Shown one piece after another: positions 16,701 to 23,742 of a stretch of 32,320 bases of DNA. Both the position numbers and the translations under genes were made by a program. The first letter of the stretch is position 1. Each line of letters opens with the position of its first letter. This stretch comes from Xanthobacteraceae bacterium (GTDB taxonomy: Bacteria > Pseudomonadota > Alphaproteobacteria > Rhizobiales > Xanthobacteraceae), in contig JAIEPP010000501.1 of assembly GCA_019748335.1 (NCBI GenBank), forward strand, positions 1-32,320, in the 5' to 3' direction. The notes under the pieces are model-generated. The model did not search any database and was not told the origin of the DNA. It worked only from the letters and a program-made list of their open reading frames with translations.

Positions 16701-17598
16701 CCGGGGCATGGTCGGCGGCGGCCGGCGACGCATGCGCGTCCGCCACTGCAGGCTTTTCCGCCTGCTGGAACGCGACGTCGACGACGTAGTTCTTTTCTTC
16801 GCGGAATGAGTGGACGTCGACGTCGCCGATCAGCACGATATCGACCGCAGAGGAATCGACATCGCTGCGCTGGGCGATCGAGGCGACGTTCGGCGGCGCC
16901 GCGACCTTGGCGTCCGCCAAGTCGAAGTTCAGCACGTTGTTGAACTGTAACGTCAGCTTCTGGTCGTTCAGCACCGACGACACGTTGACGCCGTCGGGCA
17001 TCTCGAACATGAAACGGACGAAGGTCGGTTGCACCGAGGCGCGGACGCGGACCGGCGGCTTCTTCTTGGCGGCATTGACCGCCATCTGCGCCCGCAGCGC
17101 CCGTTCGGCGACGCGCGCCCGCTCCGACAGTTCGCGAATGACTTCGGCCGGCAGCGAGGGCGGCGGACCGGTCCAGCTGTCGGGCAGGAAGTCGACGAAG
17201 ATCCGCTCGCCCGCCGTCATGGTGTTGACGGTCGCCCGCCGCGCCAGCGACAGCCGGATCGCCGAACCGTCGGGATCGCGCCGCGCCGAGCCGACATAGT
17301 CGGGCACCGCCTCGGCGAGCTTGTCGACGGCAATGTCGACCGGGCGCTTGAAGCGGATCACGATGATCGAGCCGGCGGTGGTGACGTCAGAATCGACATC
17401 CTCCTTCAGCTTCAGCGTCAGCCGGGCATAGCCGCCGGCGGAGGAGAACGTCGCCTCGCCCTTGACCGGATCCTCGGCCCGGCCTGGATGCGGAAACGTC
17501 AGCCCGGTAGCGAGTGCGGCCAGGACAAGGCAATGCCGGGCGATCCGCGCCAATGCGCGGCCCTGCGACCCTCTTCCAGCGGCAGCCCTTCGCCCCAT
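13720..17598 (-). CDS. Large exported AMIN-like / tetratricopeptide-repeat protein of the flagellar locus
   Basis: The 1292-residue protein has an N-terminal signal region (ARHCLVLAALATGLTFPHPG). Two AMIN-like beta modules follow (about 48-145 with ARLTLKLKEDVDSDV and GERIFVDFLPDSW, and 180-285 with FVRFMFEMPDGVNV and NYVVDVAFQ), then a long Ala/Pro/Lys/Glu-rich linker with repeated SPKPE/SPKAE units. A third module sits at about 480-580 (LRVTFAFTTPTPAAMF), and the C-terminal half is TPR-like helical repeats. AMIN modules often bind peptidoglycan, and TPRs bind proteins. It lies 104 bp behind motE in the fliL-fliM-DUF6468-motE run and has a CtrA-like box upstream. A role as a periplasmic motility protein, perhaps a MotE client analogous to MotC, is inferred from position. 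Confidence 0.8.
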   Translation of the reverse strand: MGRRAAAGRGSQGRALARIARHCLVLAALATGLTFPHPGRAEDPVKGEATFSSAGGYARLTLKLKEDVDSDVTTAGSIIVIRFKRPVDIAVDKLAEAVPDYVGSARRDPDGSAIRLSLARRATVNTMTAGERIFVDFLPDSWTGPPPSLPAEVIRELSERARVAERALRAQMAVNAAKKKPPVRVRASVQPTFVRFMFEMPDGVNVSSVLNDQKLTLQFNNVLNFDLADAKVAAPPNVASIAQRSDVDSSAVDIVLIGDVDVHSFREEKNYVVDVAFQQAEKPAVADAHASPAAADHAPAAAPAGKRGAAQVKPVAQLPRAQPAREAAPAPEPAPLPSVTSETIAEQANIEIRPGQPATEATTPAPEQAVPAADHAAAVPEKMTAVPEKMTAPMEAAAATRPAEAMHAVAAEAAKPMAATEAPARMVEPAKSESPKPESPKAEPPKVESSKAEPAKTEAPKKMAQAAPAPAPQAVREKAATVEAQRDSDGLRVTFAFTTPTPAAMFRRADTVWLVFDKTGSIDVDAIRAKGGAIIGDVSLLPLEKGLAIRIRLNRPQMPSLESDPRGGGKDWTLTFADRVQAPPLPLMVLRNITDPALANVSVPLANPGQLHKFVDPDAGDTLLVVTAPPPVRGFIKRQDFVELSLLESVHGVVVHPNSDDISAEVGSDKVMLGRPGGLTLSSADVAAERATAAVRPLFDAAEWRKNQDENFLSRLDALIKAAANAEPEQKTQARLDLANFYMARAMYQEARGVTNLIYSETKQGSEEAAVMMVHAVASILIGNPDRGLKDLANPAIGNGYDSQLWKGFAFARQEKWADAREKFKNAEFAIASLPLDLQRIVTADAMRASLEVKDYAGASRRRSELDVIGVSPEMKPQIAVLRGRLAEALGYDKDALDAYKFAASTSDRQAAAEGRQLEVLLRQKRGEMGQAEALRELETLSAIWRGDGIEVKTLQRMAQIYADTARYSDSFAAVKTATRLQPNSELSRQAQDAASALFAQLYLSPKGEDMKPVDALGMFYEYRELTPIGRRGDEMIRRLADRLVTVDLLDQAAELLQYQVDKRLEGAARAQVAARLAMVYLTNRKPDRAIGALRSTRIADLSGELRQQRLLLEARAQSDVGRHDLALDIISNITGREAIRLRSDIYWASRQWREASEQIELYYGDRWRDFKPLNGSEKADVVRAVVGYALAEDAIGLARFREKYAPLMNGDADKLAFDMASKPAASNSTEFALIAKMAASVDTLDGFIREMKTRFPDATARATIPGEAKAEPAHTGSLPAIVGVRRVDASR

Positions 17599-17677
17599 CC
17601 AGGAACTCTTTCGACCTCAATGAATCGTTCGCGGCGAAGCGCCCTCGCCGGCTCGTTTGAATCTTGAATTGGCCGGC

Positions 17678-17693
17678 TTAAGGTTTTGTTAAA
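17678..17693 (-). promoter_or_regulatory. Candidate CtrA box upstream of the AMIN/TPR gene
   Basis: The sequence TTAAGGTTTTGTTAAA contains TTAA-N7-TTAA, the core of the alphaproteobacterial CtrA binding site. It lies in the 104-bp gap between motE and the AMIN/TPR gene, about 80 bp upstream of that gene's ATG. CtrA controls early flagellar genes in Caulobacter, and orthologues exist in Rhizobiales. A match of 8 fixed bases in AT-poor DNA is notable, but it has not been tested. Confidence 0.5.
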
Positions 17694-17702
17694 TATGCCG
17701 TT

Positions 17703-18503
17703 TCAATTCGGCTTTTGCTGCATCATCTTGCCCTCGATCTTCGGCAGTTCGGCCGTCGAGGCCGACTTGTCGGAGCCGGCGCGGCGGGCCAGTTCCACCG
17801 TCAGCCGTTCAGCGGCTTCCGGCTGCATCAGGCCCATGATGTCGGACATTTTTCGCGGTGCGATCTGCGAAGCGATTTCGTAGAGCACGCCCATCTCCAG
17901 CCGGTCGAACACCTTGGCGGCGTCCTTGGGCTTCATGCCCTCGTACATCGTGATGATGCCCTTGAAGCGCGCGGCGTCCTGTTCGGCCTTTTGCCCCGAG
18001 GTGCTGGAAATCCGCGCTTCCGTTGCCTTCATTTCCTCGGAGCGGCTGTCGATGCGCTTCTCGGCGGCCTTCAGCAGGCTTTCGCGAATTTCGATCTCGC
18101 GCGCGCGCTGCTCCAGTTCCTGGCGGCGGGTCTGCAGCCGCTCGAGAATGGCGCGCTCCGACGGCGACACCGTCTGCGGATTCTGGTCGGGGAACACCAC
18201 GGTGCCGTCGGGCTTCGCCGGTTCGCTGCCGGGGGCCGCCGGTTTCGGCGCCTCTTCCTTCTTCTCTTCCTTGGGCGCTGCGCCGTGAGAAGAGCCGGTA
18301 ATGATGTCATCGTCGGCGGCGACCTTCCGTCCGCCGGGGAAGCCGAGGTTTTCCTGCGCCCAGGACTGCCTGGCCGGCTTGCCCGGCTGGTAATCGAACA
18401 CGTATCCGCCATCGAGCACGAGCCCGGCGATCTTCAGCACGGCAAGGCCTGCGATCGCAACCAGGACTACGGGAAGGACTCTGATGTCGCGGAACGATTT
18501 CAT
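17703..18503 (-). CDS. motE: MotE-family protein (MgtE-N-like domain, flagellar motor chaperone type)
   Basis: The 266-residue protein begins with a single membrane anchor (VLPVVLVAIAGLAVLKIAGL), followed by a Lys/Glu/Pro-rich linker, a long coiled coil (about residues 120-190: ERLQTRRQELEQRAREIEI, then EKRIDSRSEEMKATEARIS) and a C-terminal MgtE intracellular-N-like domain (about 195-250: MYEGMKPKDAAKVFDRL and IASQIAPRKMSDIMG). In Sinorhizobium, MotE is the periplasmic chaperone of MotC, a stator accessory protein. The start overlaps the DUF6468 stop by 4 bp (ATGA), so the genes are translationally coupled. The family assignment is firm; the biochemical role is taken from the Sinorhizobium work. 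Confidence 0.85.
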   Translation of the reverse strand: MKSFRDIRVLPVVLVAIAGLAVLKIAGLVLDGGYVFDYQPGKPARQSWAQENLGFPGGRKVAADDDIITGSSHGAAPKEEKKEEAPKPAAPGSEPAKPDGTVVFPDQNPQTVSPSERAILERLQTRRQELEQRAREIEIRESLLKAAEKRIDSRSEEMKATEARISSTSGQKAEQDAARFKGIITMYEGMKPKDAAKVFDRLEMGVLYEIASQIAPRKMSDIMGLMQPEAAERLTVELARRAGSDKSASTAELPKIEGKMMQQKPN

Positions 18504-18952
18504 GCAGCGAGACCATTGGTCCTTCGGCGTTCGGAGAACGCCTGCGCCGCCGCGGCGACCGCCTTCGCGGACGAAACATTCGGAGCCATCGCCACCGGCT
18601 CCGGTGCCGCCTCATGCGCCGACGGCCGCGCCGCGGTCGCGATCTTGGAGAGCCGGCGGATGATGCCGTCGCCCTCGGCGAGCTGGTTCTTCAGATGCGC
18701 CGACATCTGCGTCGCAGCGGTGAGCTGGCTGCCGAGATGTTCGTTGACGTCGCGCACGGTGTGCTTGAGGCCGCCGATCGCGCGCTCGGCGATTTCGGTC
18801 GCGGTGATCAATTCGCCGATCGTGGCTTTCAGCGAATGCTCGTCCGCCTTCAGCCGCTTCAGGCGGTTGTTGAGCAGCATGCAGTAGCCGATCGTAAGCA
18901 TCAGCAGCACCGCCACCAGACTCTCGATCGCTATTCCGAGGGAATGACTCAT
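18500..18952 (-). CDS. DUF6468 membrane protein of the flagellar operon
   Basis: The 150-residue protein has one N-terminal transmembrane helix (ESLVAVLLMLTIGYCMLLNN) followed by a helical cytoplasmic or periplasmic domain (LKRLKADEHSLKATIGELI, then DVNEHLGSQLTAATQMSAHL) and a disordered Ala/Pro-rich tail. It overlaps fliM by 4 bp upstream and motE by 4 bp downstream, so the three are translationally coupled. The DUF6468 family occurs in alphaproteobacterial flagellar clusters at this position, and no function is established to my knowledge. The overlap and context point to a part in motor or stator assembly. Confidence 0.8.
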   Translation of the reverse strand: MSHSLGIAIESLVAVLLMLTIGYCMLLNNRLKRLKADEHSLKATIGELITATEIAERAIGGLKHTVRDVNEHLGSQLTAATQMSAHLKNQLAEGDGIIRRLSKIATAARPSAHEAAPEPVAMAPNVSSAKAVAAAAQAFSERRRTNGLAA

Positions 18953-20151
18953 TGTGCCTCCATCAACTTGGTTTGCTCGTCGGCCTTCTCGAACATCGCG
19001 AAGGTGGTATTGGGTTTGCGCAGAGGTTTGGTGACGCGGATGGCGACGCGGTCGCCGACACGGCCCATCCGCCCTTCGGTCAGCAGCACGTTGCCGCAGC
19101 GGACCTGAACCTGCGCGTCGGCCCGCATCTCCAGCGGCAGCGTGTCGCCGACCTTCAATTTCATCAGCTGCTTGAGCGGAATGTCGGCTTCATAAAGCAC
19201 GGCATCCACGGAGATCTCGGCCTGCGCCACTTCAGTCGCAAAGTGGCCTTCCCAGATCGGATCGCGGCCGAACTTTTCGCCCATGAACATCTGGAGCAGA
19301 ACCGGGCGGATCGGCTCGATGGTGGCGTAGGGCAGCAGCAATTCGATGTTGCCGCCGCGGTCTTCCATGTCGATGCGCAGCCGCACCAGGATCGCGGCGT
19401 TGGCGGGCCTGGAGATGGCGGCGAAGCGCGGATTGGTTTCCAGCCGGTCGATCGAGAACGACACCGGCGACAGCGGCCGGAACGCCTGTTCGGCATCGGC
19501 CAGCACGACCTCTACCAGCCGTTTGACCAGGTTGGTTTCGATCGTGGTATAGGGCCGGCCTTCGATCCGCAGCGAGGTCTGGCCGCGGCGGCCGCCGAGC
19601 AGCACGTCGATGATCGAATAGATCAGGCTGGAATCCACCGTCGCGAGGCCGAAGTTTTCCCACTCCTCGGCCTTGAACACGCAGAGCACCGCGGGCAGCG
19701 GGATCGAATTCATGTAGTCGCCGAACCGCACCGAGGTGATGCGGTCGAGCGAGACTTCGACGTTGTCGGAGGTGAAATTGCGCAAGCTCGTGGTCATCAG
19801 CCGCACCAGGCGGTCGAACACGATTTCGAGCATCGGCAGACGCTCGTAGGACACCATCGCGGAGTCGATGATGGCGCGAATGCCCGAATTGTCGTCGAGG
19901 TTGACGTCGCCGACGGTGAAACCGAGCAGGTTGTCGATTTCCTCCTGCGACAGCACCCGCTCGCCGGAGTTCTTGTTGCCGAACTCGCGACCGCCGTCCT
20001 CGACCATGGCGGCCCATTGCAGGGCCATGCTTTCGGAGAGTTCGTTGGCGGCGGCTTCTTCCGCGGCCGCTGCGGGATCCTCGGAGTCGAGCGAGGCTTC
20101 CCATTGCGCGGCAATGGCGTCCTGGTCCATCTGGTCTTGGTTGCCGGCCAT
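18949..20151 (-). CDS. fliM: Flagellar motor switch protein FliM
   Basis: The 400-residue protein is longer than the usual 330 or so. The N-terminal CheY-binding motif appears as LSQEEIDNLL at residues 67-76 rather than at the very N-terminus. The middle domain follows (ERLPMLEIVFDRLVRLMTTS, SIPLPAVLCVFKAEEWENFG and so on), then the C-terminal SpoA/FliN-like domain (LKVGDTLPLEMRADAQVQVR, then LTEGRMGRVGDRVAIRV). FliM forms the C-ring with FliG and FliN and reverses motor rotation. The extra N-terminal 65 residues hold two copies of a short A-x-Q-W-x-A motif (residues 14-19 and 43-48). The gene is 18 bp behind fliL and overlaps the DUF6468 gene by 4 bp. Confidence 0.95.
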   Translation of the reverse strand: MAGNQDQMDQDAIAAQWEASLDSEDPAAAAEEAAANELSESMALQWAAMVEDGGREFGNKNSGERVLSQEEIDNLLGFTVGDVNLDDNSGIRAIIDSAMVSYERLPMLEIVFDRLVRLMTTSLRNFTSDNVEVSLDRITSVRFGDYMNSIPLPAVLCVFKAEEWENFGLATVDSSLIYSIIDVLLGGRRGQTSLRIEGRPYTTIETNLVKRLVEVVLADAEQAFRPLSPVSFSIDRLETNPRFAAISRPANAAILVRLRIDMEDRGGNIELLLPYATIEPIRPVLLQMFMGEKFGRDPIWEGHFATEVAQAEISVDAVLYEADIPLKQLMKLKVGDTLPLEMRADAQVQVRCGNVLLTEGRMGRVGDRVAIRVTKPLRKPNTTFAMFEKADEQTKLMEAQ

Positions 20152-20169
20152 GGCGCTAGACCTGTTCCA

Positions 20170-20661
20170 TCACTGGATCACAATTTCCTTGAACAACACG
20201 GCGCTGACCACCTGCGGCGCCACTGCGTTGTTGACCCGCTTGGTCAGCTCTTCCTTGAGCCGAAACAGACCGGCCGAGCCGTTGATGTCGGAGGGGCGCA
20301 GTTCGCGCAGGTAAGTCTGGAACAGGTCGGTGACCCGCGGCAGGTTCGGCTTGATGGCCTCGACCTGCTTCTCTTCCTTGACCTCGAGCACGATCTTTAC
20401 GCGGAGATACTGCACCCGCTCGCCGGGCGCCCCGACCAGATTGACCATCATGTCGGGAACTTCGACGAACGAAGGCGGCTTCGGCGGCGGCGCTTCGGCA
20501 TGCACCTCCTCGCCATGGCCGCGCATGAAGAAGAACCAGCCGGCACCGGCGCCGAGGATGGCGACGAAGCCGGCGACCGCGATGATCAGCTTCAGCTTGC
20601 CCTTTTTGGCCGGTACGGCATCAGCGCCGTCAGCGCCTTCCGCCGGTTCGTTTTCAGCCAT
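20170..20661 (-). CDS. fliL: Flagellar basal-body protein FliL
   Basis: The 163-residue protein has a short charged N-terminus, one membrane helix (LKLIIAVAGFVAILGAGAGW) and a periplasmic stomatin-like domain ending in the family-typical LFKEIVIQ. FliL surrounds the stator units and supports torque at high load. The periplasmic part shows FVEVPDMMVNLVGAPGERVQ and YLRVKIVLEVKEEKQVEAI, both characteristic. It heads the minus-strand fliL-fliM-DUF6468-motE run, and its promoter must lie in 20662-20923. The N-terminal extension before the membrane helix is short, as is usual in rhizobia. Confidence 0.94.
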   Translation of the reverse strand: MAENEPAEGADGADAVPAKKGKLKLIIAVAGFVAILGAGAGWFFFMRGHGEEVHAEAPPPKPPSFVEVPDMMVNLVGAPGERVQYLRVKIVLEVKEEKQVEAIKPNLPRVTDLFQTYLRELRPSDINGSAGLFRLKEELTKRVNNAVAPQVVSAVLFKEIVIQ

Positions 20662-20923
20662 TGCCCCGCCCGATCCATCTGGATGCGAACACGGTTGCCA
20701 CCGACCGGGGCCAGCAAGGTCCCCCTAACGCGAAACAAAAGCCGCCGGCGCACGCGCGCCCTCTATAGGTGCAACGCTACGGTAATAATGGTTAACGGAA
20801 CCTTTCGCGGCGCAGCCCAGCTAGGAAAAAACTGCCGGGCAAACATGGTCAACAAGACCTTTCTGCCGCCCGCCGCGCCCCCCGAAAAATACCTAACCTC
20901 TTCAAAAACAATTCGTTTCCGAC

Positions 20924-20940
20924 TTGGCACGACTTTCGCT
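20924..20940 (+). promoter_or_regulatory. Sigma-54 (RpoN) promoter candidate for flgFGAH
   Basis: TTGGCACGACTTTCGCT matches the RpoN consensus TGGCACG-N4-TTGC with one mismatch, with the exact GG-N10-GC spacing at the -24 and -12 elements. It lies 108 bp upstream of flgF and points toward it, with a start site expected near 20950. In Caulobacter, class III flagellar genes including rod and ring operons use RpoN with FlbD, so the context is consistent. Confidence 0.75.
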
Positions 20941-20960
20941 GAGTACTTCTGCGAACCGGC

Positions 20961-21013
20961 CGGCTTGGGAGAGCTGAAGGGTTTACGGGATCCGGACAGC
21001 GGCTTGGGAGAGC
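20961..21013 (+). repeat. 14-bp direct repeat in the flgF leader
   Basis: CGGCTTGGGAGAGC occurs at 20961-20974 and again at 21000-21013, 39 bp apart, between the sigma-54 promoter candidate and the flgF start. The second copy is followed by the true ribosome-binding site (aaaaggggag) before ATG 21048. Possible roles are a pair of activator sites placed downstream of the promoter, as some FlbD/ftr sites are, or a duplicated leader segment. Confidence 0.55.
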
Positions 21014-21047
21014 AGGCTCAAGGATCGATCAAAAGGGGAGACCACCG

Positions 21048-21812
21048 ATGGAGAATACGCTTCTCGTCGGACTATCGCGGCAGATGACGCTGGAACGGCA
21101 GATGGATGTCGTCGCCAACAACGTCGCCAACATCAACACCAACGGCTTCAAGGCCGACCGCTCGCTGTTCGAGGAATTCCTCAACTCGCCGGCGCATGAA
21201 GACAATTTCGCCCGCGCCGACCGCCGGGTTTCGTTCGTGCAGGACCGCGGCACCTTTCACGACTTCGCCGCCGGCAGCACCGAGCAGACCAAGAACCCGC
21301 TCGACGTCGCGATCGACGGCGGCGGCTTCCTCGCGGTGCAGACCCCGGCCGGCGAGCGCTACACCAAGGACGGCGGCCTGCAGATCAACAATCTCGGCCA
21401 GCTCGTCACAGCGGGCGGCAACCCGGTGCTCGGCAGCTCGGGCCCGATCGTGTTCCAGCCCACCGACCACGACATCTCGATCGCCTCCGACGGCAACATC
21501 ACCGTGGTCGAGGGCACCGGCCGCATCGATTCGGTTCGCGGCAAGCTGCGGGTGGTCTCGTTCGCGGACGCCCAGAAGCTGATCAAGGACGGCGGCAATT
21601 TGTTTTCGGCCGGTCCCGGCACCGCCGCCCAGCCCGACGCCGTCTCGCGGGTCCGCCAGGGTTTCGTCGAGAAGTCGAACGTCAATTCGGTCCACGAGAT
21701 GAGCCGCATGATCGAGATCACGCGCACCTATACCCAGATCTCGGCGCTGCTGCAGCAGCAGAGCGACCTGCACAAATCCGCAATCGAGAAACTCGCCGAC
21801 GTTCCGGCATAA
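21048..21812 (+). CDS. flgF: Flagellar basal-body rod protein FlgF
   Basis: The 254-residue protein carries the N-terminal rod/hook motif (LERQMDVVANNVANINTNGF) and the central NPLDVAIDGGGFLAVQTPAG, both typical of the FlgE/F/G family. The C-terminal helix (SNVNSVHEMSRMIEITRTYTQ) is the conserved coiled-coil end. FlgF forms the proximal rod, exported through the type III gate without a signal peptide. The length matches FlgF rather than hook proteins. A strong ribosome-binding site (gggag) lies 9 bases before ATG 21048. It is the first gene of flgF-flgG-flgA-flgH, led by a sigma-54 promoter candidate at 20924. Confidence 0.95.
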   Translation: MENTLLVGLSRQMTLERQMDVVANNVANINTNGFKADRSLFEEFLNSPAHEDNFARADRRVSFVQDRGTFHDFAAGSTEQTKNPLDVAIDGGGFLAVQTPAGERYTKDGGLQINNLGQLVTAGGNPVLGSSGPIVFQPTDHDISIASDGNITVVEGTGRIDSVRGKLRVVSFADAQKLIKDGGNLFSAGPGTAAQPDAVSRVRQGFVEKSNVNSVHEMSRMIEITRTYTQISALLQQQSDLHKSAIEKLADVPA

Positions 21813-21841
21813 CCGCAAGACAAACCTGAAGGCATTGATCG

Positions 21842-22630
21842 ATGCGCGCTCTATATACAGCAGCGACCGGCATGGCGGCACAGGAACTCAACGTTCAGGT
21901 GATCTCCAACAACATCGCCAACATGCGCACCACCGGCTACAAGAAGCAGCGCGCGGCGTTCCAGGACCTGATCTACGACCACGTCCGCCGGGTCGGCGCC
22001 CAGGCGTCCGACCAGGGCACCATCCTCCCCGTCGGCGTCGACATCGGCGGCGGCGTCAAGACCGCAGGCACGCCGCGCCTGATGAGCCAGGGCACGCTGT
22101 CGCAGACCGGCAACGACCTCGACATCGCGATCCGCGGCGAAGGTTTCTTCAAGATCCAGATGCCCGACGGCACCTACACCTATACCCGCGACGGCTCGTT
22201 CCAGATGGACGCCCAGGGCCGCGTCGTCACCGCGCAGGGCAACCCGGTGCAGCCGACGATCACGATCCCGCAAAACGCCTCCGGCCTCTCCATCAACGCC
22301 CAGGGCCAGCTTTCGGTGACCCTGCCGGGCTCGACCACGCCGACCACGGTCGGCCAGATCGGCCTGACGCGCTTCATCAACAAGGCCGGCCTCAACCCGA
22401 TCGGCGACAACCTGTTCACCGACACCCCGGCCTCCGGCACACCGCAGGACGGCATCGCCGCTACCGACGGTTACGGCGACATGCAGCAGTCCAACCTCGA
22501 ACAGGCCAACGTCGAAGTGGTGACGGAAATCTCCGACCTGATCGCCGCCCAGCGCGCCTACGAGATGAACGCGAAGGTGGTCAGCGCCGCCGACCAGATG
22601 CTGCAGTCCACCTCCAACATGTTCCGCTGA
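21842..22630 (+). CDS. flgG: Flagellar distal rod protein FlgG
   Basis: The 262-residue protein starts MRALYTAATGMAAQELNVQV, the hallmark N-terminus of FlgG, followed by ISNNIANMRTTGYKKQRAAF. The middle shows GNDLDIAIRGEGFFKIQMPD, and the C-terminal helix is EVVTEISDLIAAQRAYEMNA. FlgG forms the distal rod and its length sets rod length. A ribosome-binding site (gaagg) lies about 10 bases upstream of the ATG. It follows flgF by 29 bp and precedes flgA by 9 bp on the same strand. No irregularity was seen; the length is standard. Confidence 0.97.
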   Translation: MRALYTAATGMAAQELNVQVISNNIANMRTTGYKKQRAAFQDLIYDHVRRVGAQASDQGTILPVGVDIGGGVKTAGTPRLMSQGTLSQTGNDLDIAIRGEGFFKIQMPDGTYTYTRDGSFQMDAQGRVVTAQGNPVQPTITIPQNASGLSINAQGQLSVTLPGSTTPTTVGQIGLTRFINKAGLNPIGDNLFTDTPASGTPQDGIAATDGYGDMQQSNLEQANVEVVTEISDLIAAQRAYEMNAKVVSAADQMLQSTSNMFR

Positions 22631-22639
22631 GGTCTGGCC

Positions 22640-23737
22640 ATGATCGCCCGCACGCTTCTCCTCGCCTCTGCTTTGCTCGCCGCCTCCGCCCCGATCGCAT
22701 CGGCGCAGAGCCTGCTGGAACGGGCCGACGTCATCGCCGCCCCCAGGCTGCGCGCCACCGTCACCGTCACCGGCGACATCGTGCGGGTCGGCGATCTCAT
22801 CGACAATGCCGGCTCGGCCGCGCAGATCGCGATGTACCGCGCGCCGGACCTCGGCACGACAGGCACGCTGCCGGTCGCCCAGGTGATCAACGCGCTGCGC
22901 GCGCATCAGGTCATCGGCGTCGACGCCCGCGACCTCCGGGAAATTTCGGTGACGCGGCTGGCGCGTTCGATCGAAGGCAAGGACATCGAGGCCCAGGTCG
23001 GCCGGGCGCTGGAGCGCAAGAACGGCCTCGGCGACGCCGCCAATCTCTCGCTCACCTTCGACCGCGATCCCGCCGACGTCAGGCTCGATGCCGCCTTCAC
23101 CGGCGCCATGCAGCCCACTTCTGTGCGCTACGACAACCGCAACGGCCGTTTCGACGTCACCTTCGAGATTGCCAACGACAGCGGCCTCACCGCGAGCAAG
23201 CTGCGCTTCTCCGGCACCGCCATCGAGACCGTCGAGGCCGCGGTGCTGACGCGCAGTGTCGAGCGCAACGAGGTTTTGAAATCCTCCGACGTCGCGGTCG
23301 AGCGCCGTCCCAAGGCCGAGGTGGGCGGCGACCCGGCCACCCGCGACCGCGCGGTCGGCATGCAGGCCCGTCGCCAGCTCCGCGCCGGCCAGGCCGTCAA
23401 GGTCGCCGATCTCGCCAAGCCGGACCTGGTGCAGCGCGACCAGAACGTCACGCTGATCTACGAATCGCCCGGCCTTTACCTCACCGTTCGCGGCAAGGCG
23501 CTCGAGGTCGGCACCGAGGGCGACGTCGTCAACGTCATGAACCTGCAATCGAAGCGCACGGTGTCCGGCGTCGTCACCGGCCGCGGCCAGGTTTCGATTT
23601 CGGTCGCAACGCCGCGGCCCGCGCCAAGTCCAGTCACAAGCCCGGTCAGCGATGCCACCTCGTCGATCGATGCCACGCCATCCGCCACTCCCGTCGCCCT
23701 TGCCAACGTCAGTGCAGTCGCTGCCAAAACCGAGTAA
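22640..23737 (+). CDS. flgA: P-ring assembly chaperone FlgA (long form)
   Basis: The 365-residue periplasmic protein has a Sec signal peptide (MIARTLLLASALLAASAPIASA, cleavage before QSL). The middle has a beta-rich domain (VTVTGDIVRVGDLIDNAG). The SAF-like C-terminal domain is the FlgA hallmark (VLTRSVERNEVLKSSDVAVE, then ATRDRAVGMQARRQLRAGQA and VTLIYESPGLYLTVRGKAL). A final 40 residues are Ala/Pro/Ser/Thr-rich and unlike the enterobacterial protein, which is about 220 residues. FlgA helps FlgI form the P ring around the rod; flgI is not in the window. It is tightly linked to flgG (9-bp gap) and flgH (5-bp gap). Confidence 0.92.
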   Translation: MIARTLLLASALLAASAPIASAQSLLERADVIAAPRLRATVTVTGDIVRVGDLIDNAGSAAQIAMYRAPDLGTTGTLPVAQVINALRAHQVIGVDARDLREISVTRLARSIEGKDIEAQVGRALERKNGLGDAANLSLTFDRDPADVRLDAAFTGAMQPTSVRYDNRNGRFDVTFEIANDSGLTASKLRFSGTAIETVEAAVLTRSVERNEVLKSSDVAVERRPKAEVGGDPATRDRAVGMQARRQLRAGQAVKVADLAKPDLVQRDQNVTLIYESPGLYLTVRGKALEVGTEGDVVNVMNLQSKRTVSGVVTGRGQVSISVATPRPAPSPVTSPVSDATSSIDATPSATPVALANVSAVAAKTE

Positions 23738-23742
23738 TGTAA

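Noticed and set aside
20730..20743. A second possible sigma-54 site, minus strand, for fliL
   Set aside because: It keeps the GG-N10-GC spacing but lacks the CAC of the -24 element; too weak to annotate.
20786..20800. A CtrA half-site (TTAACC) upstream of fliL
   Set aside because: The second half reads TACC instead of TTAA, so only half the site is present.
18952..21087. A 711-codon plus-strand open frame opposite fliM and fliL
   Set aside because: It is an antisense shadow in high-GC DNA with His/Gln/Arg-rich composition; fliM and fliL on the other strand are certain.
21851..23548. A 565-codon minus-strand open frame across flgG and flgA
   Set aside because: It has shadow composition (Asp/Val/Gly/His-rich) and lies opposite certain genes.
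21835..23742. A 635-codon plus-strand frame overlapping flgG and flgA
   Set aside because: It is an Arg/Pro-rich out-of-frame reading of the true genes.
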